DNA from: REEB95 sp035934995
GTDB lineage: Bacteria > Pseudomonadota > Alphaproteobacteria > ATCC43930 > CGMCC-115725
Assembly: GCA_035934995.1 (NCBI GenBank)
Contig: DASYXI010000051.1
Coordinates: 1 to 64,000, forward strand
Direction: 5' to 3'
DNA: 64,000 nt
The notes under the pieces: generated by a model
Told to the model about the DNA's origin: nothing
What the model saw: only the letters and a program-made list of their open reading frames with translations
Database searches by the model: none
Program-made: the position numbers and the translations under genes
In this document: one piece after another, positions 40,887 to 50,694 of the stretch
Layout of the letters: each line of letters begins with the position of its first letter
Position numbering within the stretch: the first letter of the stretch is position 1

Positions 40887-41516
40887 TTAGGCGTTGTAAT
40901 CGGGATCGGCCGGCGGCATCGGCGGCTGCGCGCCCGATCCGGCTGGCGACGTCGACGGCTGGTGCGGCGGCTGGGCCTGGGGCTGTGGTTGCGGCTGTTG
41001 CGGCTGATGCTGATTCGCATGCTGTGGCTGGTGCTGCTGCGGCGGCATCGGCTGGTGCGGCGGTTGCGGCGCCTGCTGGTGTTGTTGGTGTTGCTGCACC
41101 TGCTGATATTGCTGGTGTTGCGGCTGCTGCTGGTGCTGCGGCTGGCCTTGCCCCTGTCCCGGCTGACCATGACCGTCCATCTCGTCGCCACCGGCCATTT
41201 CGTTGTCGGCCGGGGTCATCGGGCGTTGACCCTGATTATCGAAGCCGCCGTTCGCCTGCATGATGCGGTAGTAGTGCTCGGCGTGCTGGTAGAGATTTTC
41301 CGCCGCGACGCGATCGCCGGCCGAACCTGCTTCGCGCGCCATGGCGATATAGCGCTCGAACACCTGGTAGGCGTTGCCGCGGATCTTCACGCTCGGTCCG
41401 CTCGAATCGAAGCTTTGACTGCGATGCGGCGGGCGCCCGCCGCCCTGCCGGTTTTGGGGGTGGCCGCCCATCATGTTGCGACCGCCACGCCCGCGATTCT
41501 TCTGGCCTGGTCTCAT
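40887..41516 (-). CDS. DUF4167-domain protein with Gln/His/Pro-rich tail
   Basis: 209 residues. The conserved first part (MRPGQKNRGRGGRN, KIRGNAYQVFERYIAMARE, AENLYQHAEHYYRIM) is the DUF4167 domain, a basic, probably RNA-associated module of alphaproteobacteria. The last half is low complexity, mostly Gln, His and Pro, which gives CTG/TTG-rich DNA repeats on the plus strand. ATG 41516 has AAGGGA eight bases upstream; an upstream ATG at 41600 lies in non-family sequence. It follows prmC on the same strand. Confidence 0.85.
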   Translation of the reverse strand: MRPGQKNRGRGGRNMMGGHPQNRQGGGRPPHRSQSFDSSGPSVKIRGNAYQVFERYIAMAREAGSAGDRVAAENLYQHAEHYYRIMQANGGFDNQGQRPMTPADNEMAGGDEMDGHGQPGQGQGQPQHQQQPQHQQYQQVQQHQQHQQAPQPPHQPMPPQQHQPQHANQHQPQQPQPQPQAQPPHQPSTSPAGSGAQPPMPPADPDYNA

Positions 41517-41740
41517 GAGTCCCTTGATGTCGAAGTCATCGATAGCAGTCTCAATCGTGCCTTTTCGGCTTCGCCCCGCGTTCGAAGCGTTATGAACCAA
41601 TTACGCGCGGCGTACCTGCCGGCGGTTCATCGAATAAGGGGCGGTTAATGCGCCTGCGGCGCGGAGCACGGAGCTCCTTGGCTTTTGGCGAAGTAACCCT
41701 AGACGGGATAACCGCCGAAGCCAACCTGTTTTTTTGGCCG

Positions 41741-42562
41741 TTAACCGCCGCTTTTTCCTGATTCCGCTTGACGAATCGCGAGGCACCGCTCGCATCCGGC
41801 GAGGTCGCGACGCACGCCGACAACACGTAAATCGCCGGCCGCTACGAGCCGCGCAACCGCCTCTGCCTGACCGGCGCCGAGCTCGAAAAACGCCCAACCA
41901 TCGGGCCACAATGTCCGCCGCACCACCGGCACGAGCGCGCGATACGCCATCAATCCATCGTCGCCGCCGTCGAGCGCGCGTCGTGGGTCAAACTGCACGA
42001 TTTCGGGCGGCAGAACGGCAATCTCGTCCGACGGTACATAGGGCGGGTTGGCCAGAATCACATCGGCTGCGCCCAAATTTATTTCGACCCAATCGCCGGC
42101 GACGAATTGCGCGCGGTTTGCGAGACCCAATGCGGCCGCGTTGCGCGCGGCGGTTGCGACAGCGCCCGGCAGAATATCGGCGCCCAGCCCGGTGGCATTG
42201 GGATATTCGCTGAGCAGCGCCAACAACAGTGCGCCGGTGCCGGTGCCGAGATCGACGACGCGCAGCGGCGCGGTGCGATCGGGCAGCGCGGCAAGCGCCG
42301 CTTCGATTAGGGTTTCGCTGTCCGGCCGCGGATCGAGCGTGTCGGGCGACAGCGCGAAATCGAGACTCCAGAATTCGCGCGCGCCGCGAATCCGCGAATA
42401 AGGCTCGTGCGCGGTACGACGCCGGACGTAGTCGACCAGCCGCGCGCTATCGCCCGCGGCCAGCGCGTGCAGCAACCGCGCCTCGTGCCGCGGATTGGCG
42501 ATGCCGGCGGCGGCAAGCTGTTGCGCCGTCGCCGCGATCGCGTCATCGACGAGGAGCGTCAT
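41741..42562 (-). CDS. prmC: Peptide chain release factor N5-glutamine methyltransferase
   Basis: 273-residue SAM-dependent enzyme that methylates the Gln of the GGQ motif in release factors. VVDLGTGTGALLLALL is the SAM site and ILANPPYVPS the active-site NPPY. Located directly after prfA, its substrate, with a four-base start/stop overlap. Gene order prfA-prmC is a conserved pair. Confidence 0.96.
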   Translation of the reverse strand: MTLLVDDAIAATAQQLAAAGIANPRHEARLLHALAAGDSARLVDYVRRRTAHEPYSRIRGAREFWSLDFALSPDTLDPRPDSETLIEAALAALPDRTAPLRVVDLGTGTGALLLALLSEYPNATGLGADILPGAVATAARNAAALGLANRAQFVAGDWVEINLGAADVILANPPYVPSDEIAVLPPEIVQFDPRRALDGGDDGLMAYRALVPVVRRTLWPDGWAFFELGAGQAEAVARLVAAGDLRVVGVRRDLAGCERCLAIRQAESGKSGG

Positions 42563-43635
42563 TCGGCCTCCGCCAGCTTGGCGGCGCGATCCTCGGCGAG
42601 CAGCGCGTCGATGAATTCGTCGAGCGCCTCGCCTTCCAACACCTTCGCGATCTGGTAGAGCGTGAGATTGATGCGATGGTCGGTGACGCGGCCTTGTGGA
42701 AAATTGTAGGTGCGGATGCGTTCGGAGCGATCGCCGGTGCCGACTTGGCTTTTGCGCGACGCGGCGCGCTCGGCATCGCGCGCCTGGCGCTCGCGCTCGT
42801 AAAGCCGCGCGCGCAGCACCTTCATCGCCTTGGCCTTGTTCTTGTGCTGCGATTTCTCGTCCTGCTGCGAGACGACGAGGCCGGTCGGAATGTGGGTGAT
42901 GCGCACGGCGCTGTCGGTGGTGTTGACCGATTGCCCGCCGGGGCCGGATGAACGAAAGACGTCGATGCGCAAATCCTTATCGTCGATCTTGACGTCGACT
43001 TCCTCGGCCTCGGGAAGCACGGCGATCGTCGCGGCCGAGGTATGGATGCGGCCGGACCCCTCGGTCGCCGGTACGCGCTGGACGCGGTGAACGCCCGATT
43101 CGAACTTGAGGCGCGCGAAGACGCCGCGGCCGCTGATCGAAGCGATGCCTTCCTTGAGTCCGCCAAGGCCGGTTTCCGACAGCTCGAGCAGCTCGACCCG
43201 CCAGCCCTTGAGCGCGGCATAGCGCTGATACATGCGGAAGAGTTCGGCGGCGAACAGCGCCGCTTCCTCGCCGCCGGTGCCGGCCCGGACTTCGAGGATG
43301 GCGTTCTTCTCGTCGGCCTCGTCCTTGGGCAAGAGCAGCGTCTTCACCTGCTCTTCGAGGACCGGCAGACGCTTTTTGATTGAGTCGAGATCGATCTCGG
43401 CGAGCTTCTTCATCTCGGCGTCGCCGCCGCCAACGAGTTCCTCGAGCGATCGCCGCTCGGCCTCGATCTGGCGCAGCGCCGTGATCGCTTTGACGATGGC
43501 AGTCAGCTCGCTGTATTCCTTGGCGAGCTTGGCGAACTCACTGGTGCGCGCCGGATCGGCCATGGCGGCGTTCAATTCGGTGTGGCGCGCCACCAGGCGG
43601 TCGAGCTTGGCGTCGAACGGGGTCTTGTCTGCCAT
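42559..43635 (-). CDS. prfA: Peptide chain release factor 1
   Basis: 358-residue translation termination factor for UAA and UAG. The PAT codon-recognition motif is in HRVQRVPATEGSGRIH and the catalytic GGQ in SSGPGGQSVNTTDSAVRI. Both are intact. It starts one base after hisS and overlaps prmC by four. Since it reads UAG, the amber codon in the NodT gene at 23626 would normally terminate. Confidence 0.97.
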   Translation of the reverse strand: MADKTPFDAKLDRLVARHTELNAAMADPARTSEFAKLAKEYSELTAIVKAITALRQIEAERRSLEELVGGGDAEMKKLAEIDLDSIKKRLPVLEEQVKTLLLPKDEADEKNAILEVRAGTGGEEAALFAAELFRMYQRYAALKGWRVELLELSETGLGGLKEGIASISGRGVFARLKFESGVHRVQRVPATEGSGRIHTSAATIAVLPEAEEVDVKIDDKDLRIDVFRSSGPGGQSVNTTDSAVRITHIPTGLVVSQQDEKSQHKNKAKAMKVLRARLYERERQARDAERAASRKSQVGTGDRSERIRTYNFPQGRVTDHRINLTLYQIAKVLEGEALDEFIDALLAEDRAAKLAEAE

Positions 43636-43636
43636 G

Positions 43637-44887
43637 TCAGCCCCGGAAGGCCGCCAGACGATCCTTGAGCGCGGCGAGTGGCACTTCGCTCTGCGTGCCG
43701 GCGTCGAGATCGCGAACCGCCGCCACGCCGCGTTTCAACTCGTCCTCGCCGAGGATCACCGCGGCGCAGGCATTGGCCTTGTTGGCGCGCTGCATATGCT
43801 TTTTGAGGTTACCCGAATATCCCAGATCGACCGCGAAGCCAGCGCGGCGCAGCTCCTGCGCCAGTACCAGCGCGCGTTTCTCGCCCGCTTCGCCGATGGG
43901 AATGAGCGCCACCGGCCGCGGCCGGCCTGCGGGCTCGGCGATCATCAGCGCCAGCCGCTCGATCCCCGCCGCCCAGCCGACGCCCGGCGTTTCCGGACCA
44001 CCCATCACACCCATCAGGCCGTCGTAACGTCCGCCGGCGAGTACCGCGCCCTGCGAGCCCAATTCCGTCGTGACGAACTCGAAGGCGGTGTGCGTGTAGT
44101 AATCGAGGCCGCGCACGAGGCGAAAATTGTGTTTGTATTTGATGCCTAGATCATCAAGTCCTACGCCAACGCTCGCGAAGAATTTGACGGAATCCTCGCT
44201 GAGATAAGCGTGAAACTCGGGTGCGTTCTCGATCACGCGGCGGTCGCCTTCGTCCTTGGAATCAAGGATACGCAGCGGATTGCGCTCGAGCCGCGCGCGG
44301 CTGTCCTCGGACAGCTTGGATGCGTGCTGGGTGAAATATTTGACCAGTGCGTCACGATAGGTCTGACGGCTGGCGGCATCGCCCAGTGTATTGATCTGAA
44401 GCTCCACGCGATCGAGCACGCCGAGAGAGCGTAAAATCTCGGCACCGAGCGCGATCACCTCGACGTCGCCTTGCGGTTCCTTGATGCCGATCAGCTCGAC
44501 GCCGATCTGGTGGAACTGCCGGAACCGGCCCTTTTGCGGCCGTTCGTAACGGAACATCGGCCCTTGATAGAAAAACCGCAGCGGCAGGCTTTGCGTCAGG
44601 CCGTTGGCGATCACCGCACGCACCACGCCGGCGGTGTTTTCGGGACGCAGGGTCACGTCCTCGCCGCCTTTGTCGGCGAAGCTGTACATCTCTTTCATCA
44701 CGATGTCGGTGGTTTCGCCGATGGGCCGCTTGAAGACCTCGGTGAATTCGAAGATCGGCGTCGCGATTTCCTCGTAGCCGAAGCGCAACGCCTGCAGCCG
44801 CGCCGTCTCGACGACGGCGCGATGGCGGCGCATCGCGGCGGGCAGAAGATCCTGCGTTCCGCGGACCGGCTGGAGGGTCCGACTCAC
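43637..44887 (-). CDS. hisS: Histidyl-tRNA synthetase
   Basis: 416-residue class II aminoacyl-tRNA synthetase. TLQPVRGTQDLLP at the start, RPENTAGVVRAVI and RYERPQKGRFRQFHQIG (motif 2), HNFRLVRGLDYYTHTAFE and GGRYDGLMGVMGG (motif 3) are all present, with the C-terminal anticodon-binding domain. The start was taken as GTG 44885-44887, ten bases after the ispG stop; longer extensions are not family-like. Followed by prfA one base later. Confidence 0.93.
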   Translation of the reverse strand: MSRTLQPVRGTQDLLPAAMRRHRAVVETARLQALRFGYEEIATPIFEFTEVFKRPIGETTDIVMKEMYSFADKGGEDVTLRPENTAGVVRAVIANGLTQSLPLRFFYQGPMFRYERPQKGRFRQFHQIGVELIGIKEPQGDVEVIALGAEILRSLGVLDRVELQINTLGDAASRQTYRDALVKYFTQHASKLSEDSRARLERNPLRILDSKDEGDRRVIENAPEFHAYLSEDSVKFFASVGVGLDDLGIKYKHNFRLVRGLDYYTHTAFEFVTTELGSQGAVLAGGRYDGLMGVMGGPETPGVGWAAGIERLALMIAEPAGRPRPVALIPIGEAGEKRALVLAQELRRAGFAVDLGYSGNLKKHMQRANKANACAAVILGEDELKRGVAAVRDLDAGTQSEVPLAALKDRLAAFRG

Positions 44888-44897
44888 TCTGACAGGC

Positions 44898-46040
44898 TCA
44901 AGAAGCGGCGGCCTCGGCCGGTTCGGCGGCCTTCTCGTCGCGCTTCTTGGCTTCGATCTCGGCCGCCTTTTTTTCGACGAGCTCGACCAGATGGTCGACG
45001 ATGTTCTCATCCTTGAGACGGTGATCGGTGACGCCGGAAATGTAGACCTGATGCGTGTTGTTGCCGCCGCCGGTGAAGCCGATATCGGTTTCGCGCGCTT
45101 CGCCCGGGCCGTTGACGACGCAGCCGATGACCGACAGCGTCATCGGCGTGGTGATGTGCGCCAGCCGCTGCTCGAGGATTTCGACCGTCTTGATGACTTC
45201 GAAATTCTGCCGCGCGCACGATGGACACGAGATGATGGTGACACCGCGGCGACGCAGGCCGAGCGCCTTGAGGATTTCGTAGCCGACCTTGATTTCCTCG
45301 ACCGGGTCAGCCGACAGCGACACGCGGATCGTGTCGCCGATGCCGGCCCACAACAGCGAACCGAGACCGATCGCCGACTTGGTCGTGCCGGTCATCAGGC
45401 CGCCGGCCTCGGTGACGCCGAGATGCAGCGGATAGTCGCAGGCCTCGGCAAGCTGCTGGTAAGCCGCGACGGCCAGGAACACGTCCGACGCCTTGCACGA
45501 GATCTTGAATTCGAAGAAGTCGTTGTCTTCGAGAATCTTCGCGTGGTTGAGCGCGCTTTCGACCATCGCTTCGGGGCACGGCTCGCCGTAGCGTTCGAGC
45601 AGATCGCGTTCGAGCGAGCCGGCATTGACGCCGATGCGCATCGAGCAACCGTGGTCCTTCGCGGCCTTGACGACTTCGCGCACGCGTTCGGCCGAGCCGA
45701 TGTTGCCCGGATTGATGCGCAGGCACGCCGCACCGTTTTTCGCCGCCTCGATCGCCCGTTTGTAGTGAAAGTGGATGTCGGCGACGATCGGCACCTTGAC
45801 CTGCGGCACGATATCCTTGAGCGCGGCCGACGATTCCTCGTCCGGGCACGACACGCGGACGATATCGGCACCGGCGCGTTCGAGGGCCTGGATCTGCTCC
45901 ACCGTCGCCTTGACATCGTGGGTGAGCGTGTTGGTCATCGACTGCACCGCGATCGGCGCGTCGCCGCCAACCGGCACCGAGCCGACGTGGATCGTCCGGC
46001 TCTTGCGGCGGATGATGTCGCGATAGGGACGCACGCTCAT
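44898..46040 (-). CDS. ispG: 4-hydroxy-3-methylbut-2-en-1-yl diphosphate synthase
   Basis: 380-residue [4Fe-4S] enzyme of the MEP isoprenoid pathway converting MEcPP to HMBPP. MTNTLTHDVKATVEQI and GVTEAGGLMTGTTKSAIG are family motifs; the cluster ligands are in CPSCARQNF and GCVVNGPGEA. The C-terminal 20 residues are Lys/Glu-rich. It precedes hisS and follows the RodZ-like gene. A likely promoter is at 46110-46139. Confidence 0.96.
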   Translation of the reverse strand: MSVRPYRDIIRRKSRTIHVGSVPVGGDAPIAVQSMTNTLTHDVKATVEQIQALERAGADIVRVSCPDEESSAALKDIVPQVKVPIVADIHFHYKRAIEAAKNGAACLRINPGNIGSAERVREVVKAAKDHGCSMRIGVNAGSLERDLLERYGEPCPEAMVESALNHAKILEDNDFFEFKISCKASDVFLAVAAYQQLAEACDYPLHLGVTEAGGLMTGTTKSAIGLGSLLWAGIGDTIRVSLSADPVEEIKVGYEILKALGLRRRGVTIISCPSCARQNFEVIKTVEILEQRLAHITTPMTLSVIGCVVNGPGEARETDIGFTGGGNNTHQVYISGVTDHRLKDENIVDHLVELVEKKAAEIEAKKRDEKAAEPAEAAAS

Positions 46041-46109
46041 GACAGAACCTCTCGAAACCCTTGCAATGCCGCGATATGAGCCTCCGGGATCGGCGCCCGG
46101 CTGGGCCGG

Positions 46110-46139
46110 TTTATAGCGCGTTTTGCCGCGTCAAACCAA
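46110..46139 (-). promoter_or_regulatory. Putative sigma-70-type promoter upstream of ispG
   Basis: On the minus strand TTGGTT (46134-46139) and TATAAA (46110-46115) are 18 bases apart, in the 113-base gap after the RodZ-like gene. Start near 46103 gives a leader of about 63 bases. The match is fair, the location good. Confidence 0.42.
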
Positions 46140-46153
46140 GGGGCCGGAAACCC

Positions 46154-47269
46154 TCAGTCTACAACTGCTGTGCCGGCCTTGAGCTGATCTGGATCGAGGT
46201 GGATATCATGTCGCACCTTGCCGGTCAGCGGTGGCGCCTCCTGGCCATCGATCGTCACCGCCAAGCCGCTGGCGTTGCCGGCGTAAAGCGTCAGACCCGA
46301 CTGTTCCGGAACGCGATAAACGTCGCCGGGTTTCATCAGCCGTTGAAACACGGTTGCCCCATTTTGGTCATGCACCTTGATCCAGCAATCGTCCTTCGCG
46401 CGGATGACGATTCGAACGGCCGCATCGGTGGCGCCGAAGACGTGCAGGTTGCCCGGACCGGGCGTAACCGACGCGCCGTTGTCACTCGGCGGCAAGGCGG
46501 CGGTTTGCGCCGGCGGCGTAACTGACGTCTGCGGTGCGTTCAACGCCGGCGGCTTCAAAACCGGCGCCGCGTTGCCGGTGTTGGGTGACGACGGCCCCGC
46601 CGGCGGTGGTGGCGTCAGGGTCGGCGCCGCCGATTCGGATGATTCCGGAGGCGGTGGGCCCAGCGGGAGCTGCGGCTTTGATTCCGTCGTCGCCGTCGCA
46701 CCCGGCACCGATTGATTCGCCGACGACGATGGCGACGGGCTGGTGGTCGAAGGCGCGGCCGGTGGCGGCAATAGCGCTGCCGGCACGGCGCTGACACGTT
46801 CCGGACGCACGCGGCCGCCGGACGACAGGTAGTACCAAGCGCCATAAGCCGCGAGCAGCAGCAGCACAGCCGTCACCAGGATTCGCGTGCGCGGAATGCC
46901 GCGGTCGCCCAGCGGCACCGGAAAGACCAGATCGCGCGAAATCTCGAAGCCGCTGGCTTCCTGCTTGAAGCGCCGTACCGCCTCGTCGCCGTCGAGCCCG
47001 AGATGGATGGCGTAGGCACGCACGAAGCCGAGCGCATAGACCGGCGCTGGCAGCCGGTCGTAACGGCCCTCTTCGATCGCCACCAGGTATTGAGCGCGGA
47101 TGCGGAGCGCGTTGGCGATCCGCTCGACGTCGCCGCCGAAATTCTCGCGGGTCTCGCGCAGCAACGCGCCAATCGTGTGCTTGGGACGCGTCAGTGCCGG
47201 TTCGGCTTCGAGCGTCATGGGCGCCGGGCTTTCCACTTCCGGCGCGTTTTCATCAGGAGACGACGACAT
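46154..47269 (-). CDS. RodZ-like cell-shape protein (HTH and DUF4115 domains)
   Basis: 371 residues. An N-terminal xre-type helix-turn-helix (IGALLRETRENFGGDVERIAN, about residues 30-95), a transmembrane helix (ILVTAVLLLLAAYGAWYYL) near residue 140, a long Pro/Ser/Thr-rich linker, and a C-terminal DUF4115 domain (DCWIKVHDQNGATVFQRLM). This is the layout of RodZ, which links MreB to the elongation machinery. It lies between ptsP and ispG on the same strand. Confidence 0.88.
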   Translation of the reverse strand: MSSSPDENAPEVESPAPMTLEAEPALTRPKHTIGALLRETRENFGGDVERIANALRIRAQYLVAIEEGRYDRLPAPVYALGFVRAYAIHLGLDGDEAVRRFKQEASGFEISRDLVFPVPLGDRGIPRTRILVTAVLLLLAAYGAWYYLSSGGRVRPERVSAVPAALLPPPAAPSTTSPSPSSSANQSVPGATATTESKPQLPLGPPPPESSESAAPTLTPPPPAGPSSPNTGNAAPVLKPPALNAPQTSVTPPAQTAALPPSDNGASVTPGPGNLHVFGATDAAVRIVIRAKDDCWIKVHDQNGATVFQRLMKPGDVYRVPEQSGLTLYAGNASGLAVTIDGQEAPPLTGKVRHDIHLDPDQLKAGTAVVD

Positions 47270-47335
47270 GGACCCTCATCGGAATTGTGTCCCAAGGCGC
47301 ACGCTGCCGCAACCATCGTCGGTTCGGCCGCTTCG

Positions 47336-49606
47336 TCAGATCGTCACGTCGTGATCCTGCGCGAAGTTGCGCAAGCGGATGCGCAGACTTTTGCCGTCGC
47401 CGCCGCACGTCGCGAGAAAGTCGCATAAAGTCCGGCAATCGAGGGAACGCACCATGGCCTTGACGCGCCCGAACGAGCGCGGCGCCATGGAAAGGTTGCG
47501 GTAGCCGAGGCCGATGAGGGCCATGGCGCCGAGCGGATCGCCGGCCATTTCGCCGCACAAGGCAAACGGTTTCCCCGCGCCGTTGCATTCGCGCGCGATG
47601 TCGGCCAGCACGCGCAGCACGGCCGGTGAAAGATAATCGTAACGTTCGGCGATCCGCGCATTGCCGCGGTCAGCGGCAAACAGGAACTGCATCAGGTCGT
47701 TGGTCCCGACCGAAACGAAATCGACACGGCTGAGGAGGTCCGGCAACTGCCAGAGGAGCGCCGGAACCTCGAGCATCGCGCCGGCCTCGACCGCCGACGG
47801 CAATACGCCACCGCGCTTGCGCACGCGATCGAGCTCGAGACTGAGCACTTCGCGGGCGGCATCGAATTCGCCGATCACCGCGACCATCGGAAACATCACG
47901 CGCAGACGCTTGCCCGCCGCGGCGCGGATAAAGGCGCGCAGCTGCTGGCGCAAGAGCGCCGGCCGGTCGAGCGCGATGCGTACCGCACGCCAGCCCATCG
48001 CCGGATTTTCTTCGGGCTCGCCTGCCATGTAGGGCAATAACTTGTCGCCGCCGATATCGAGCGTCCGAAAGGTCACCGGCCGGTCGCCGGCCTGGTCGAG
48101 GACGCGGCGATAGAGCGCCGACTGTTGGGCGACGGTTGGAAAGTCGTCACGCAGCATGAATTGCAGCTCGGTGCGGAACAAGCCGATGCCGTGCGCGCCG
48201 GCTTCATCGAGATACGGCAGATCGATCAACATGCCGACGTTGAGGTTCAACTCGATCTCGATTCCGTCCTTGGTCTGTGCCGGCAGACCCTTGAGGGCGG
48301 CAAACTGTTGCTGCCGGCCTTGCCGCACCTGGATGCGCGCTTGCGCCGCCTGCACGATATCGTCGGTGGGGCGCAGGACGACGATGGCGTCATCGCCATC
48401 GACGACCACCACCTCGCCGACTTCGACCCGCAGCAACACGTCCTTGACGCGACCCACCACCGGAACGTCGAGCGCGCGCGCCACCACCGCGACATGCGCG
48501 CCGGGCGAACCTTCCTCGAGCACAACGCCTTTAAGGCGACGCCGGTCGTAATCGAGCAATTCGGCCGGCCCCATGTTGCGCGCGACGACGACGAATTCCT
48601 CCGGCAGCTCCGCTTGGCTCGCGGCGGTGACCGGATTACCGGTGAGATGGCGTTGCAGCCGGTTGGCGACGTCCTCGAGGTCAGCAAGACGCTCCTTGAT
48701 ATAGGGGTCGGTCGCCTGCGCCAGCCGCGCGCGGGTGTCGTCGAGCACACGTTGCGCCGCGGCTTCGGCGGTCAAGCCGCCACGCACTGCATCGGCTATG
48801 CGCTGCAGCCAGCCGCGGTCAGCGGCGAACATGCGATAGGTCTCGAGCACGTCATGGTGCTCGCCAGACGCCGGCATGTCGGTTTGCGCCAGCAGCTCGT
48901 CGATCGCGCTCTGCATCGCCGTGGTCGCCTGCCGCAGCCGTTCGAGCTCGGCGGCGATGTCCTCGGCGACGATGCGGCGGATGGCGACGCGCGGCTGATG
49001 CAGCACGGCCTGGCCGACGGCGAGACCGACATTGAGGCGAACACCGTCGAGCCGCGTCGGCAGCGTGACGTTGCCTTCGCCCGGCTGCTGCTCGACCGGG
49101 CTGACGAGATCGCCCGACGCCGCGATTTCGGCGAGAACCATGGCGATGGTCTGCAGCGCCTCGATTTCTTCTTCGCCGTAATGCCGTTGGGTGCGGTTCT
49201 GCACCACCAGCACACCGAGGACGCGGCCACCGCGCAGAATCGGCACGCCCATCAGCGAGTGATAGACCTCTTCGCCGGTTTCCGGGCGATAGGCGAAATC
49301 AGGGTGGGATTGCGCCTCGGCCAGCGCCAGCGGCCGTGCCGTCGCGGCGATTGCGCCGACGAGACCTTCGCCGATCCGCAGCCGCGTGCGGTGCACCGCC
49401 TCGGGCCGCAAACCTTCGGTCGCGAACAGCTCGAGCAGGTCGCCGGCGCGGCGGATGTAACACGAGCACACCTCGGCCACCATGTCCGCGGCGACGATGC
49501 GCACCACCTGGTCAAGTTTCTGCTGGGCCGTGCCTTCCCCGGCCATCGCGTCGCGCAAACGACGGAGGACGCGGCGGGACCCAGCGGCCGCCGCGCCGGG
49601 TTCCAT
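47336..49606 (-). CDS. ptsP: Phosphoenolpyruvate-protein phosphotransferase, GAF-containing (nitrogen PTS enzyme I)
   Basis: 756-residue first kinase of the nitrogen phosphotransferase system that passes phosphate from PEP to NPr (PtsO). An N-terminal GAF domain (residues ~20-165), the phospho-His in EEGSPGAHVAVVARAL, and the C-terminal PEP-binding barrel with RTELQFML, VRIALDRPALLRQQLRAF and the catalytic Cys in FALCGEMAGDP. Its start overlaps the NMO stop (TGATG). The usual alphaproteobacterial neighbour lysC lies one gene further upstream. Confidence 0.95.
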   Translation of the reverse strand: MEPGAAAAGSRRVLRRLRDAMAGEGTAQQKLDQVVRIVAADMVAEVCSCYIRRAGDLLELFATEGLRPEAVHRTRLRIGEGLVGAIAATARPLALAEAQSHPDFAYRPETGEEVYHSLMGVPILRGGRVLGVLVVQNRTQRHYGEEEIEALQTIAMVLAEIAASGDLVSPVEQQPGEGNVTLPTRLDGVRLNVGLAVGQAVLHQPRVAIRRIVAEDIAAELERLRQATTAMQSAIDELLAQTDMPASGEHHDVLETYRMFAADRGWLQRIADAVRGGLTAEAAAQRVLDDTRARLAQATDPYIKERLADLEDVANRLQRHLTGNPVTAASQAELPEEFVVVARNMGPAELLDYDRRRLKGVVLEEGSPGAHVAVVARALDVPVVGRVKDVLLRVEVGEVVVVDGDDAIVVLRPTDDIVQAAQARIQVRQGRQQQFAALKGLPAQTKDGIEIELNLNVGMLIDLPYLDEAGAHGIGLFRTELQFMLRDDFPTVAQQSALYRRVLDQAGDRPVTFRTLDIGGDKLLPYMAGEPEENPAMGWRAVRIALDRPALLRQQLRAFIRAAAGKRLRVMFPMVAVIGEFDAAREVLSLELDRVRKRGGVLPSAVEAGAMLEVPALLWQLPDLLSRVDFVSVGTNDLMQFLFAADRGNARIAERYDYLSPAVLRVLADIARECNGAGKPFALCGEMAGDPLGAMALIGLGYRNLSMAPRSFGRVKAMVRSLDCRTLCDFLATCGGDGKSLRIRLRNFAQDHDVTI

Positions 49607-50694
49607 CAGGCTTCCGCCCGAGAGCGCACAGCGGCGGCGCGCTCTCCCTCGCGTCCGTGAGTCGCGCCGGTGCGCGACTGCAGCGCGTCGACGGCCTGCG
49701 CCAGCAGCTCGTCGAGGATGTCCTTGGTCGATTGCTCGCGCGTCACCATGCCGACGCTTTGCCCAGCCATCACCGAGCCGCTCTCGACATCGCCGTCGAT
49801 CACCGCGCGGCGCAGGGCGCCGACCCAGAAGTGCTCGATTTCGAGCTGTGCGTCCTTTTGCGACAAGCCGCCCTTGGTGAAGCGTTCGACGACGTCGCGC
49901 TGCTTCTCCATGAAGGCACGGGTGCCTTCGTTGGCCAGGGCGCGCACCGGAATCACCGGAAAACGGGGATCGAGCTGCACCGACGGCACGGCGTCGCGCG
50001 CCGCCGCACGAATGAAGGCCTGTTTGAATTTCGGATGGGCGATCGACTCATGCGCGCAGACGAAGCGCGTGCCGAGCTGCACGCCCGATGCGCCCATTTC
50101 AAGACAGGAGGCGATCGCCGCGCCATGGCCGATGCCGCCGGCGACGAAAACCGGCACATCGTTGACGTGCGGCAGGATTTCCTGCGCCAGCACGCTGGTC
50201 GTAACCGGGCCGATATGGCCGCCGGCTTCCATGCCCTCGATGACGATGGCATCGGCGCCCATGCGCACCAGCTTTTTGACGATCGACAGCGCCGGCGCGA
50301 AGCACAGCAGCTTGACGCCGGATTGCTTGACTCGCGCGACCGCGGGCGCCGGCGGCAAAGCGCCAGCGAGCACGACGTGGCTGACGCGGCGCCGCGTGCA
50401 GACGTCGATCAGGTCCATCAGCGCCGGATGGAGCGTGATAAGATTGACGCCGAACGGCTTCGTCGTGAGCGCCTGCGTCGCGGCGATCTCGGCGTCGAGT
50501 TGCGCCGGATTCATCGAGCCGCAGGCAACAACGCCGAATCCGCCGCCGTTCGAGATTGCAGCAACCAGATTGCGCTCGGACACCCATGTCATCGCGCCGC
50601 CCATGATGGCGCGTTCGGTGCCGAGAAAGCGGCAGCCGCGCGCCCACAGCCGGCCGAGCCAGTCCGCGGCGCGGGCCCGGTCGGCGGCGGTCAT
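49606..50694 (-). CDS. Nitronate monooxygenase-like flavoprotein (2-nitropropane dioxygenase family)
   Basis: 362-residue FMN enzyme with TIM barrel. NLVAAISNGGGFGVVACGSM, IVIEGMEAGGHIGPVTT and the FMN phosphate region VPVFVAGGIGHGAAIA are family signatures. Members oxidise nitronates or reduce quinones; substrate unknown. It sits between lysC and ptsP, overlapping both by 4 and 1 bases (ATGA and TGATG), so all three are translationally coupled. In many relatives lysC and ptsP are adjacent, so this gene looks inserted into that pair. Confidence 0.9.
   Translation of the reverse strand: MTAADRARAADWLGRLWARGCRFLGTERAIMGGAMTWVSERNLVAAISNGGGFGVVACGSMNPAQLDAEIAATQALTTKPFGVNLITLHPALMDLIDVCTRRRVSHVVLAGALPPAPAVARVKQSGVKLLCFAPALSIVKKLVRMGADAIVIEGMEAGGHIGPVTTSVLAQEILPHVNDVPVFVAGGIGHGAAIASCLEMGASGVQLGTRFVCAHESIAHPKFKQAFIRAAARDAVPSVQLDPRFPVIPVRALANEGTRAFMEKQRDVVERFTKGGLSQKDAQLEIEHFWVGALRRAVIDGDVESGSVMAGQSVGMVTREQSTKDILDELLAQAVDALQSRTGATHGREGERAAAVRSRAEA

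Noticed and set aside
40960..41200. CTG/TTG-rich tract as a DNA repeat element
   Set aside because: It is explained by the Gln/His/Pro-rich coding sequence of the DUF4167 protein.
46082..46100. ccggg-cccgg hairpin in the ispG leader
   Set aside because: Short five-pair stem in GC-rich DNA, likely by chance.
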